Assembly (NCBI GenBank): GCA_019925795.1
Contig: CM034315.1
Location: forward strand, 5,208,001-5,272,000
DNA from: Dendrobium chrysotoxum
Lineage: Eukaryota; Streptophyta; Magnoliopsida; Asparagales; Orchidaceae
Direction: 5' to 3'
DNA length: 64,000 nt
Position 1 is the first letter of the stretch, and the number at the start of each line of letters is the position of its first letter. Below the pieces are notes generated by a model. That model searched no databases, was not told the origin of the DNA, and saw only the letters and a program-made list of their open reading frames with translations. Below are positions 10,790 to 54,866 of this stretch, piece after piece. The translations under genes and the position numbers were made by a program.

Positions 10790-11706
10790 CGAGTTATGCC
10801 TTGCTTAAGACTAGGCCGGAAGAATCGTTTCTCGACTATGATAATGATCTTGTCACAATAATAGTATCTAGGCACTCCTCCATAATATACCTCCTCAATA
10901 AAGAATTCTTGATGTGAAGAATTGGGAATATAAAGGCAATACTTCATAAGTGATAATCATCTGGATTTTGAAAGTCGGGTTTGGTCTATGTTCATTTTTT
11001 ATCAGGGATGTACAAATTTGAGCAAAGTCTTGACGAGAGTGGTAGTTGGATTTTGACTTGACAAATACAGCACTTATACACGCATGGTTTGCAAATTTGA
11101 AGATAAATATCTTGGAAGAATTGTATTCACATTGCATGTTTAGCACTTAATTTCTTCCCAGAGTTTAAATAGTTGATAGCTTCATGATCAGAATTAAAAA
11201 TGAACTATCAAGATAGTAAATAATGATGCCATTATTGTAAAGCTTGCATTATTACATAGAATTATCTATCCTAGGTGAAATAATGTTCGTAGGCTTAATT
11301 TAGTTTTTCACTAAAATATGCGACCGAATATCCTTGTTTAAGGACTCAACCGATTCCAACCTCCAAGGCATCACAAGATAACTTGAGGCATCCTAGCATA
11401 AATTAAAAGCCCTGTTAAAGCCAGGTAATGTCGACGTAGATGGAATTGTGAGCAAGGGCTCTTTGATTTCATTGAAAGCATGATTAGTTTGGTCTATTGA
11501 AGTTTTCCTTTCTTAAAGCATTGGGTGATGTAAGCCATAATGGCGTTGAATTCATAGATGAACTTTTTGTAGAAGGTGGTTAATCCATAGAATTTTTGGA
11601 TGTCATGGATAGAAGTAGACACAAGCCACTCCTTAATGGCACAAATTTTCTTGGGGCATATAGATCCACCTTTGTTGAAAAAAAAAACAAAGCCCAATAA
11701 GATCAT
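10790..11706 (-). pseudogene. Gypsy RT/RNase H/integrase remnant (Galadriel-like, decayed)
   Basis: The minus strand shows the end of an RT connection domain at 11494-11706 (IKEWLVSTSIHDIQKFYGLTTFY). RNase H motifs follow across 11050-11330 (YFSEKLN, SDHEAINYLNS, KLSAKHA). The head of integrase is at 10800-10920 (LYIPNSSHQEF, KRFFRPSLK). Motifs occur in the canonical order but in shifting frames with many stops. They resemble the intact pol of the chromovirus at 37-46 kb, so this is an old relative. Confidence 0.75.
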
Positions 11707-12466
11707 TGAAAATATTACAGATTAACATTTCAAGTAAATGTCTGGCTCACTGGGTGAAGCACCTAAAAAATCAGGATGTCACCAATTGGACAACCACTTT
11801 GATGTTTAACTTTCAAAGTGTGTTGATTGCTCTGCGAGTAGTTTCTCCATATAGCTTCATCTCTTTTTACATTACTCTTTATAATGTATGATTACCGTAC
11901 CAGTAATGCTCTTGAAATCAACTTCATTCCTCCATACTCTCGTGCCATCTGTATGCTGAAATCCTTTCCGTGTTGTTCAACTTACGAAGTGTGTCGTATG
12001 TGCTGGGGATGGAAGGAAGTAAACCACGCGACGAAACAAACAAGAAAGTAAAACCAGCGGAAATAAAAGCACACCATGATCTAATGTGGAAAAACTCGAA
12101 ATCGGGAAAAAATCATGAAGTCATACTATACCAAAAAATTCACTATGAAAATGAAAAAGTAAGTACAATTCTCTCTTCTCTCTCACTCTCTCTTTACTTC
12201 TCTTCTATCTTACACCGTTTTCATACTCAAAACACAAGAAAAAGTCAAGTATATACTACCAAGGGATGCCGCCCTTGAGAAAAAAGAGAAAGAAAACTGT
12301 TCAATTCACCTCGAAGCACTGCGGCACCAGTTTGGAGCATTGCAGGGCTCAAACCTCTGATCTCAATCCGTCTTATGATGCTGCGGCACTCAAAAGAATG
12401 AGTATAAGCTGCTAGCATTTTATCATTTCAATTTTAAGAGGAAATTTTGACTACATTCTTATCTGA
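11707..12466. other. Intergenic spacer, possible LTR-like fragment
   Basis: I recognise no gene here. The part from about 11930 to 12290 contains an 'aaaactcgaaatcgggaaaaaa' type block and a CT-rich stretch (12170-12205), reminiscent of plant LTR R/U5 regions. There is no paired copy in the window, so this is only a suggestion. Confidence 0.3.
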
Positions 12467-13135
12467 TTGCTACATTATTCATTGTTATGGTATTCACCCT
12501 GCCTCCTCGATGTCTCCACAGGAAAGCAAGGGGAAGACAGGGCACAACTAGACTGGGAAACCAGGTTCCGCATAGCCCTCGGAGTTGCAAGAGGTGTTGC
12601 TCACATCCACTTACAGCAAGGTGGCAAACTGGTCCATGGAAACATAAAATCTTCCAATGTCTTCCTCAACAACCACAACTACGGTTGTGTTTCAGACCTT
12701 GGCCTAGCCACAATAGTAAACCTTACCATCCCTCCTTGGTCGCGCATTGCCGGTTATCACGCCCCTGAGGTGGTTGATACTCGGAAAGCTTCACAAGCCT
12801 CTGATGTATACAGCTTTGGCGTCCTTGTCCTTGAACTCCTCACTGGCAAGTCTCCCATACAGAAAACTGGAGGAAGTGATGATGTGATTCACCTGGTTCG
12901 TTGGGTTAATTCTGTCGTCCGAGAGGAATGGACTGCTGAGGTGTTTGATTTACAGCTCATGAGATACTCTAACATAGAGGAGGAGATGGTTGAGTTGCTT
13001 CGAATCGCAATGGCATGTGTTGCAAGGATGCCCGAGCAGCGTCCTAAGATGCTCGATGTTGTAAGAATGATCGAGGATGCAAAGAAGCTTGATAGTGGAA
13101 GCCGGCCTTCAGCTGAGGAAAGGTTAGAGGATTGA
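12467..13135 (+). pseudogene. LRR receptor-like kinase, C-terminal kinase lobe fragment (atypical kinase)
   Basis: The frame carries the C-lobe of a plant LRR-RLK subfamily III kinase, similar to the 'probable inactive receptor kinase' group (At4g23740-like). Visible motifs are [26 protein letters not shown] (HRD replaced by HGN), VSDLGLA (DFG replaced by DLG), [22 protein letters not shown] and PEQRPKM. Both catalytic substitutions are normal for this atypical group. The Gly-rich loop, Lys, transmembrane segment and LRRs are missing. Similarity stops near 12495, where the reading frame also looks disturbed. The C-terminus and stop seem complete. It is probably a truncated duplicate; a functional exon with distant upstream exons cannot be wholly excluded. 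Confidence 0.75.
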
Positions 13136-13320
13136 TGGAGCTTGATCAGCTAAGTTCAGATACAGGCAATCTCCTCTCTGAGTTCATTCATTATTCTGTA
13201 GCATTCAGTTCTGATTTCTTCATTCTTGGCTGGCACCAGAAATAGTTTTTTTTCTAATCAGATTCGTGTGGTTTCCTTCATGCGCCTCGCAAATGTTTTA
13301 TTAAGTAAGCTGGTGATGTA

Positions 13321-13438
13321 GGCTTCATTTGGGACAATTTTTTTACTGTTTTTTAAAATAAAATTTTAGTAAAAAATTTTAATTTTTTACTAAAAATTTG
13401 TTTTAAAAAACAATAAAAAAGTCGTCCCAAATGAAACC
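13321..13438. mobile_element. MITE, 118 bp, GGCTTCATTTGGGAC family
   Basis: Nearly the whole element is an inverted repeat. It starts GGCTTCATTTGGGAC and ends GTCCCAAATGAAACC, with matching inner arms (ttgttttttaaaa). Relatives occur at 53068-53187, about 53297-53412 and about 53935-54036. It lies in the 3' flank of the kinase fragment. Confidence 0.7.
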
Positions 13439-15990
13439 ATAATCTTACCTACCTTGTTCTTGAATTCCTTAGCATTGGCAGGCTCAATATCCATTGCTGG
13501 GTAATATCTACCTGGCTTAGGTAGGGTTTGCTGGAATTTTTTCCCCTATTAACTTCAGATATTTTATAAGCTATATTTTGGTTTCTTTCTTTTTTTTTTT
13601 GAATAGTTTGTCATTGTGGAGAGTAGTTCTTTAATCTTAGTAAAATGTTATGAGATCTTTGTCCCATCTTTTGCATGCTACCCATATCATTGTCAAAGTT
13701 TAATTAAAATGGATCTCGAAGTCATTTAATTTATTTTGAGAATGATTAAAAAATTTTGTATGGTCATGACTTATGAGAATGCCCTATTTTTAGTAGTATT
13801 CTCTCTTATTTTTTTAGATTGGAAAATTAAAAAAGGGAGACCAAATATCTCATCCAATAAATTTTGAGGTTTCTGGATTATATATATTGTTCCTCTTCTT
13901 AGAAGAGAATACAATTGAAAAAAGATGCTAAATTTTATAGCCTTCATTGAATCATTTTGTTTTATATTTGTTGACTTGTTTGGCTTTTGATATGAAAATG
14001 TGCCATTAATTTATCAAATTTATATTTCAAAATATAGGTCTGTGATATTGTATTAAAGCAATGTTATATTTACATATGGATATATAGAATTATTTATTGT
14101 ATAATCTAATGAGAAGAAAAATAAGACAAAAATAAATACAAAAATAAACAAAAAATGGAACCTTAGTTTTATGATTTGTACATATGATGTATATATGAAT
14201 GGAATGGAATGTTGGATATCAATATTAACTGTTGAGTTGTTAAATTCATATTTGTTCTTAATCACACCTAACTATATTAAGAATATTGAGTTAAAAATAG
14301 AATATGAAAGTAGAGATAGAAAGAAAAATTTTATAGTAAAAAGTTCTAAGATTTCAGTAAAATAGACTTAGTACAAAGAATTAAGTATTTAGTTTAAGAT
14401 ATTGAATCCATAATTATCCGTAAATCGATCAAATTACACAAAGAATATTGAGTAAAAAAAGAATATGAAAGTGGAGAAAGAAATAAGTTTTTTAAAGAAG
14501 CTATAAGATTTCAATAAAATGAATTTGATAATAGAGAATTGAGTCTTTAGAAACCAAGTGAATAAAATTGTATAAAGTGAGCTTATCCCTCAACCCTTAT
14601 TTACATGTCTATGTTAGGGCGTGAGCTATACTAAATTGGCTACATAATTGTCTCTATAAAATAAGAGAAAATATAATAGTTGTGTAGCTTGATCAGGAGA
14701 AAATATACTAGTTCCATAGTTTGATAAGAAGGTCTAGTTGTATTAAGCCGACTATACATTAAGCTTTGAAGAAGCAGTTACCGTGATAGTCAAATAGCCA
14801 AGTAGTTGATTAATAGTTCATATTGAGAGTTTGTACTTCCTGGAGTAGTTGTCATGGTTTACTTCCTATATACTAGTTAATAGGGACGACTATTATATGC
14901 TTTTTTCGCACGTTGGGATGAATTCTTGGAAAGTGGTCACCTACTTGATATGAGTTTTTTTGATAAGATAGCAAGCAACTTGACTTGAGCCGGTTGGTTT
15001 AAGTTTTGTTTGGAATAATTTTTTGAATACTTTTGTGGTAAGAAAAGTTAGCAAAAAATAATATTTGCTTGAAAGATATATTTTTATTGTTGTTTCAAAT
15101 ACCTGTCTTTATAAAATTATTTTTGAAACTGCGGCTTAAAAAGAAGCTTTATAGAGTAAAAACAAACAAGTTTAAGTTGCCTCATACAAAATCTTAGCTT
15201 GAACTGACTTGCTTTAGCTTAAACTAAAATTTTTGAATATTTGGATGTATAGTTAAATTGTTATTCTATGAGATGACAACAAATATATATTTATCATACT
15301 TATAGATATATCTCATTATCAATATCTGTATTTTAGAAATTCTTTCTTTGTATTAAATTAATGCTCATGCCTTTGCTAGGTGACACTTACATTTTATGAC
15401 TAACATATCTGATATTCTATATAGACTTCAAATACATGCAATATCTAATTAATAAATAAGATATTATAAAATTATATAATTTAAAAAATTATAATTATTA
15501 TTGCATGCATATTTTTACTTCTAAACTTAAAAAAAAAACATTTTTTTTATTTTTAAATTTTAATTTTCATTTAATTCTTACTTAATAGATCATGAATGCC
15601 ATTACATTTTAAAAGTGAATTCAAATTTAGTTATATTCAATTCAAAATAATATCTAATTATTTAATATCCAACTATTTTATTTAGCCCCTAAATTATATG
15701 ATACATCAAATTCAAATTAACATTTTTTTGTTTAATTTAAATCACTTTAACTCAAATTAAGATTTGTATAATTTCATTAATAAATTAATTTTGTTTAGTA
15801 TTTAGAAGGATTTACAAATACATCAAAAAATTATTTTATATTTACATATTTAACATCAAATATTTTTTTTTATTTATATAATATTTAAATTCATAAATGA
15901 TATAACAATATCATTAATATTAATTTATTATAAATAAATATATATTTAATGTGATTCAAATATTAAAATAATAAATAAATAAATATAAAA
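13439..15990. other. AT-rich intergenic region
   Basis: No coding similarity is recognised. The region has many A/T homopolymers and a local duplication (aagaatattgag...gaatatgaaag at about 14279-14310 and 14441-14475). The segment at about 15000-15180 has a ttgtttggaataatttttt start that faintly resembles the MITE family at 13321. Short ORFs here are AT-composition noise. Confidence 0.5.
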
Positions 15991-15996
15991 ATTTTG

Positions 15997-16010
15997 ATTA
16001 TATATATATT
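15997..16010 (+). promoter_or_regulatory. Candidate TATA box of the E2 gene
   Basis: The run attatatatatatt lies about 200 bp upstream of the ATG. It is followed by a sharp shift to GC-richer, CT-rich leader sequence (16030-16200) typical of a plant 5' UTR. The transcription start is not determined, and the leader could contain an intron. Confidence 0.45.
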
Positions 16011-16202
16011 GTTTCCTACATTGGCTTAAAAGCCTCGTTCGCGCTCGCTCTCTGTCACGCCGAGTTTTCGTCGATCGGGAGAGTTACTGGTTCTATTTTT
16101 TACTCTCAAGCTCAGTCCTTTCCTATTAGTTTCCTCTCGTCGTTGCTCTTCATAACTATTACCGATTTGAAAGTTGGTGGGACTGTAATTAGGTCTTCGG
16201 CC

Positions 16203-49033
<32,831 letters not shown>

Positions 49034-49955
49034 CTAAAGAAGGAAATGTTGATACTGTTCTCCCTTCTTCGATGTCAAGTACCCTTTTACCCCTCTCTCT
49101 CTCTCTCTCTTTCTCTCCATTATCTTTATGCGTTGAAGTGATTATTCCTTAAAGAAATTACTGTTTAATTATTTGATTGGAATCTGGTGTACGAACATGA
49201 GAAAAATCTCCAGTGACGATTGAGAGATACTATAAAAAAACCAGAAATGGGCTCGCAGATTCCCGTTGCTTTGTCATTGGGCTGTGGGAATTGGCAAAGC
49301 ATATTTTGGCGAGCCGAGAATTTTTCCCAAGTTCCTATGAGTCTTTTTTTAAATGCTGAGGTAAAAAAAGTGGATTGAGGAAAAAAAAAAAAAAAGCTTG
49401 GTATAGCCTTATAAGATGATTTTGATTGAGGATGGAATTTGAAGTCGTTAAATTTATTTTAAGATTAACTATGCTTTACTCATATTAAAATAAGGGTGAT
49501 TTACATATATAACCTTGTTTGGTTGACATGTGGTGATCTTGTTATGGAAGGGCATTTGGGAGTGGTGGCATATGCAACTTGTCGGCGATGAAAATTAGAA
49601 GAGGAGTTTATGAAAAGATTTTGTTAGGGTAGATTGTAACGAACCGTCATTGAGGAAAAGGAGAGACAATCATGATAAGATATGGTTGCGATCATTGATG
49701 AAATTGACGGTGTGTAGAGATCTTGAAACACTCGAAGAGAAGTTAAGAAAGTCATGATATGAGGGGAAGAGAATCGAAGAAATTAATGAGAAGAATGATA
49801 TATTTGATGTTATTTAAATGAATTAATTATTATATGGGTAAACATTAAAGAAGTTTTAAATACATAAATTAGAAAAGTTTTGAGTGTTGTATCTACTGTG
49901 AGTAGAAACGGCCAAGGAGAAGTAATGTTCATTTCTCTCAATATTGGTGCATTAA
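49034..49955 (+). other. E2 3' flank and spacer
   Basis: Presumed 3' UTR followed by a CT microsatellite (about 49093-49120, ctctctctctct) and a poly-A run (49380-49395). No gene seen. Confidence 0.5.
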
Positions 49956-50111
49956 CTGGAGAAATTATTCTGAGCGGTCACCAAACAGTCTTGAGGTGAA
50001 TTAGAATGCGCTATCACCCGGTACCAAGCGATACACAGCAAAAAAATGACGTGACGCGTTCTCATTTGTCTTTGAACGCTGTTCGGTGACCACACATAAT
50101 AATTTCTCCAG
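49956..50111. mobile_element. MITE, 156 bp, TSD TAA
   Basis: Terminal inverted repeats of more than 30 bp: CTGGAGAAATTATTCTGAGC at the left and the complement of CTGGAGAAATTATTATGTGT at the right, both continuing into ggtcacc.aacag. It is flanked by TAA (49953-49955 and 50112-50114). A 3-bp T.A duplication is typical of PIF/Harbinger-type elements, so that class is inferred. Confidence 0.75.
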
Positions 50112-51987
50112 TAACTGAGGCTAAGGATGGCTGTCTTATTACTTGTTAAGTATGAAAAATGGTATGTGTTTTGGATTTTACTATCAGATTCTCAGAACCT
50201 GCTGACGCTCTGGTATTGCATTCTTCCGACATGGTGAGAATGGAAATGATTTAGCCTTCTGACCTTTGTCATCTGAAAATGCCGACTCTTTCCATCACAT
50301 AACAACATTGAAGAAACTGTTGGGGGAAAAAAGTTATCTGATGAGCTCTTTACCTTTTGGAAGTTACGGAATGTAAGAGAAATGAGTAAAATTGTAAGAT
50401 GTTCATATAATAATTATTTGGAGAATTTACATATATATAATAGAGAAAATTTTTCACATTTACATATTTAATATTTAAATTTTATTATTTATATAATATA
50501 GCTCTTAGTTGACAAAATTATTAGCAAGAAAATCACCCATAAAATTTCATCGGAAGAGTCATCGACGAGATCAATCATGACTAGTAGCAGTTTGTGAAGT
50601 TGTCGGGGGTAGCGGTTTGTGAAGAAGAAAAGTTGGTGACTCTTAGGGTTTAATAATTTAAGGGTTAATGAGTCAAGATTGAGTCAATCTTGACTCAACT
50701 CGTTTAAAAAATATTAATATAAAATATATTTAAAATATATTAGCCTTTAGGATTTTATGTACAAAGTTGTTCAAAATATTTAAAAAATATTACTCACTTT
50801 CTTATGATAAGTAATTCTTCACTATTTTTCTTTTAATTTATGCTTTATTCAATAATTTTATTATAATAATTGTTCGAATTATAATTATTTTCTCTTTTTA
50901 TAATAAATAAATCGGTTCGGAAGCCGGCTCAAACTCATAAAATAAAGCTCGAATTCGATTAATTAATTAAGCTTAAGTTCAAATTAGGGATGACCCGAGT
51001 TCGACTTGACTCGTTTAATTAAAACTAATGTTTCTTTTGATAGAATTATGCAAATAAAAATTAATCATAAATCAGTTTATATACTTAATTTATACAAATC
51101 AAAATTTTTTAAATTTAGATTGAGAACAAAATTAAACCAAATTAAAAAAAAAACTTTTAAATTCCTATATAACAAATTAACCCAAAATTATGAAAAAATA
51201 AACTATTTAAGAATATTCTGATATAAATTACATCAAAATAAATTTGAAAATTATTAAATTTATTTTGAGATTAGTATAAAAAAATTATATAAATATTAAT
51301 ATTAAACTAAATTTAATAATTTTTAAATCTATTTAAAAATAAATCATATTTTTTTTTTCAAAATTATATTGATAAATGGCAACTCTCACACTTGACATGT
51401 GAGTACCAAGGATCAATTAATGGAATTGATTAGAATGAGTTGAATAGTACAAATAGCACCAACATGTTCATTTATTTTCTTATCTCCAGGCATTTTGTAA
51501 AATATTTAATATGATTATAATAAAAAATTTTATATGAATATTTAATCCATTAATTATATATTTTGTTGCAAATTCATTAGTTAAAAAGAATTATATTAAT
51601 TAAATTGAAATTAAATATTCTGACTAAAATTTTCTTATAAGTATCTCATCAATCATCCACTTCACTGCTTCTAACTTCAATCAATCAACAAATAAATGAG
51701 AATATGCTGCAAATTTAAGGTTGTGGCTTTCAATACTACCACTTCTCTGCCTGATTCCTGATTTCCATGCTAATTCAAATTAATTAATTAATTACTTTAT
51801 TTATGGAGATAGAGAGGACCTGACAAATGGAGATGAGAGCAGGAACAGTTCCAGACTTCCACCACATGCCATGCAATTAATTTGGGGTAGGTGGATTTAG
51901 GACAAAATGCTTTGGGTTTGCAGATTAAATTCCTAATTATTAGTTTGTCATCTACATTAATCCTACTTAGTTATTTTTTTTATAGGA
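50112..51987. other. AT-rich intergenic region
   Basis: No gene recognised. It contains a near-perfect palindrome at 50670-50696 (gagtcaagattga then gtcaatcttgactc) and a cgagttcgacttgactcg block near 50996-51013. Confidence 0.5.
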
Positions 51988-52211
51988 TTTTTAGGGTTTC
52001 GGGGATATCTACCTGCTGCCACCCTTAAAGGAAGCACATGAAGGCGTATCTAATTCCTCGGTGGGCTTACCGGCAACCAACCCCACGTGTGCAGGGCCAC
52101 GTAATTATTTTTTTTCCATTTAAAGAGTCGCGCCGCATGAGAGAGGAATCGAACATAGGTTGGCGGGTTCCCAACCACACTCTCCCATCAACTCAGCTAA
52201 GCCCGGTGGGG
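51988..52211 (-). mobile_element. tRNA-derived SINE, 224 bp, with 8-bp TSD
   Basis: On the minus strand it begins ccccaccgggcttagctgag, with an A-box-like TAGCTGAGTTGATGG and a B-box GTTCGATTCC (about 36 bp apart) that fit a tRNA head. A tRNA-unrelated body follows, ending in a short A-rich tail (ccctaaaaa). Perfect target duplications TTATAGGA flank it (51980-51987 and 52212-52219). Family not identified. Confidence 0.8.
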
Positions 52212-53067
52212 TTATAGGAAAATATTATTTTGAAGTAAAACTCAGCTGACAGTTGGTTTGAAAGCATGAAAATATTTTAAAATAAGAAAATTTTGGTTAG
52301 AATATTCTAATTAGAATGGATTTTTTTATTATTAAGTTTTTTTAATATAATAATTAATTGATTAATGATTTAATGTAATTATTTTAAAATAATTTTTTTG
52401 ATATTTAATTCAGAATATCAAGTTTGTTTTTATCTTTTTATAATATTGATCATGCAAGAACATTCATCTTAATTTTGTCATGCTTTAATAAAAAATAAAC
52501 TCAAAATTGATTTTATTATTTTCTTAAAAAAAAAGATAATTCACAGAAATAAAATATCAAAATAATATATTTTACCTGAAAATTATTTTTCAGTAGGAAT
52601 AGAATAACGAGAAGTTTCTATTTTTGAATAAAATATATTAATATTTGCATAAGTATTTCATATTTCGTGAAAATTTTAATATTTGAATAAAAAATATCTT
52701 AAGTCATACTCTAAAAATAAAAAATAAATTAATGTATAAATTTAAAAATATGTTTTGCTTTTCTATGCTCAACATGTTTTGACTAATCAAGAAGCTTTTT
52801 ATTTTTTATTTTCATTTTATACTTATTTATTGTTTAAGTTGCCACGTGTATGAATACTATAGCTTTCTTGTAACAGCTTAAACTCTTAACCATCGAGATA
52901 TTATTCGTTTTGGTTTAATGGCCTCAGATTTTGTTCATTTGGTGCAACTTCCTAAGATTTCTCCCAAATAAGCACACTTAACTTTAGAGTTTCTTATAAA
53001 ATTTCAGTTGTTAAACCCAAAGGCACCTCCATATTTTTAAAGCAAATACTACGACAGCTAACTCTTA
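52212..53067. other. AT-rich intergenic region
   Basis: No gene recognised. Confidence 0.55.
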
Positions 53068-53187
53068 GACTTCGTTTGAGATGACTTTATTATTGCTTCT
53101 TAAGACGGGATATTAGTACAAAATTTTTAATTTTTGTACTAAAACTCCGTTTTAAGAAGCAATAAAAAAATCGTCCCAAATGAAGCC
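53068..53187. mobile_element. MITE, 120 bp, GGCTTCATTTGGGAC family, TSD TA
   Basis: Starts GACTTCGTTTGAGATGAC and ends GTCCCAAATGAAGCC, with inner arms ttattgcttcttaa matching in inverted orientation. It is flanked by TA on both sides (53066-53067, 53188-53189). Same family as 13321-13438. A TA duplication would fit a mariner-type MITE; with one clear case this is tentative. Confidence 0.7.
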
Positions 53188-53296
53188 TAAATTCTTTCAT
53201 GTGCATCAACTGCCTGGACGCATAATCAATCACCTTCTTGAATTTTATAATATGCTACAGGACAATAATGTGATGAACAATAAAATCATAATTTAA

Positions 53297-53412
53297 CTTA
53301 TTCTTACTATTTTCTAAAACAACTTTTTAATACAAAAAATTCATATTCAAAAATTTTTTGTACTAAAAAGCTGCTTTAGAAAGTAATAAGAAAGATGTCC
53401 CAAACGAAGCGT
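53297..53412. mobile_element. Degenerate MITE of the same family
   Basis: The right end, atgtcccaaacgaagcg, and arms attttctaaaac / gctttagaaagt match the family. The left terminus is eroded. Confidence 0.5.
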
Positions 53413-53934
53413 AAAATGATTATTACAAATAGTAAAATTTTATAAATTTAAAATTTTTTAAATTCTAAGATGGCCAAAATTTGGGGATTTTTTTTTTCTT
53501 ACCTCTCCAAATTTTGGAATGTTACATTTCCAGTTAAAAATATATGGATGCATATATTAATTATTTGTATTTATTAAATGATAAATGATAAAATATAAAA
53601 CTATAATAGCTTGTCTCCTATCCAACATTAAAGGAGAGGTGAAAAAAAATAATTTATATTAACATAAATATATTATTATAACTTTGATTATTTTATATTT
53701 AATTTTGCATAAAATAGTGGTAGGTGGCTTGTAAAAGTTATTTATTTGAATTTTTAATTTTTAATTTTTAATTTTGTATATACATGTTGGAATAATTTTT
53801 ATCAGAAGGTCATTGAAAAATTATTGAACAAATTAATTTTATCAAAATTGAAGAGAAAAAAAAAGACATTGATTATCAAAAAAAAAATCAAAAGATAAAG
53901 TTTATATAAATTGCTTAACACTTACGTTTCACTT

Positions 53935-54036
53935 GAGATAGTTTTTTTTATTATTTTCTACATTAATTTTACAGCATAAATTTTTTTTGAAAGTAATAAA
54001 AAAGTAGAGGCAAAAATTGTTCCAAAAAAAGTCTTA
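53935..54036. mobile_element. Degenerate MITE of the same family, next to the Tat LTR
   Basis: Left arm cacttgagatagttttttttattattttcta and right arm gaaagtaataaaaaagt..attgttcc are complementary in part. The termini are diverged. It ends about 12 bp before the LTR at 54048. Confidence 0.4.
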
Positions 54037-54420
54037 ATATTTAATCTTGTTGCGGGCTAGAATATACGCGGCGATAGAGTTAAAATACTACGTCTTAGCG
54101 TTGTACGGATATCCAGCCCACACACAGAGAACACAAGATTTTTACGTGGAAAACCCTAAAAAGGGAAAAAACCACGGGGCCTGGCCCAGTTGAAATGATT
54201 CCACTAGAACTTGAGCAGATTACAGGGGACTGACTCGCCTTCAAGAGCGATCAGATTACAAATATCACCCGTAGGGTGAAAGTTAGAGGCTTGTGAGGGC
54301 CTAAGGTCGCTATGGCAGAACTTCGGGGTCGCCTGGCGGTCTGGCAGAGTTTTGGTCCTTAGGTAGTTGTCGGGCAGAGTTGAGGACGGTAAATGGTGGT
54401 CCGGCGGAACTCCGGCGTCA

Positions 54421-54720
54421 GGCGGTGGTCCGGCGAAGTGCAGGGCCTCAGGTGGAAGTCCGGCGAAGAGCAGGGCCTCAGGTGGTGGTCCGGCGAAGTG
54501 CAGGGCCTCAGGTGGTGGTCCGGCGAAGAGCAGGGCCTCAGGTGGTGGTTCGGCGAAGTGCAGGGCCTCAGGTGGTGGTCCCGCGAAGAGCAGGGCCTCA
54601 GGTGGTGGTCCGGCGAAGTGCAGGGCCTCAGGTGGTGGTCCGACGAAGTGCAGGGCCTCAGGTGGTAGTCCGGCGAAGAGCAGGGCCTCAGGTGGTGGTC
54701 CGGCGAAGTGCAAGGCCTCA
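54421..54720. repeat. Minisatellite, ten 30-bp units, within the LTR
   Basis: The unit is ggtggtggtccggcgaag[t/a]gcagggcctca, repeated ten times. Units alternate mostly tg/ag (t,a,t,a,t,a,t,t,a,t), indicating a 60-bp higher-order unit. On both sides a related ggcggaactccggcgtcagg segment occurs (about 54403-54422 and 54731-54750). Because 30 is a multiple of three, several frames on both strands stay open. Confidence 0.92.
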
Positions 54721-54857
54721 GGTGGTGGTTCGGCGGAACTCCGGCGTCAGGCGGTGGTCCGGCGAAACTCCGGCGGTGGTCGAGGAGGAGCGATGGGGCA
54801 AGAGCTCTCTCTTTTTCTCCTTAGGAATATGTGTCTTTCTCAAGAGGAGAGGGGGCT

Positions 54858-54866
54858 CTATTTATA
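54858..54866 (-). promoter_or_regulatory. TATA box of the Tat-lineage LTR
   Basis: TATAAATAG on the minus strand, in a GC-richer context (TATAAATAGAGCCCCC). It would start transcripts near 54830, putting the minisatellite in the RNA leader. Confidence 0.6.

Noticed and set aside
14053..14365. Short ORFs on both strands
   Set aside because: AT-rich composition, Phe/Ile/Lys-rich, no start context or similarity.
54421..54720. CRISPR-like array
   Set aside because: Units are contiguous tandem repeats without unique spacers, in a plant LTR.
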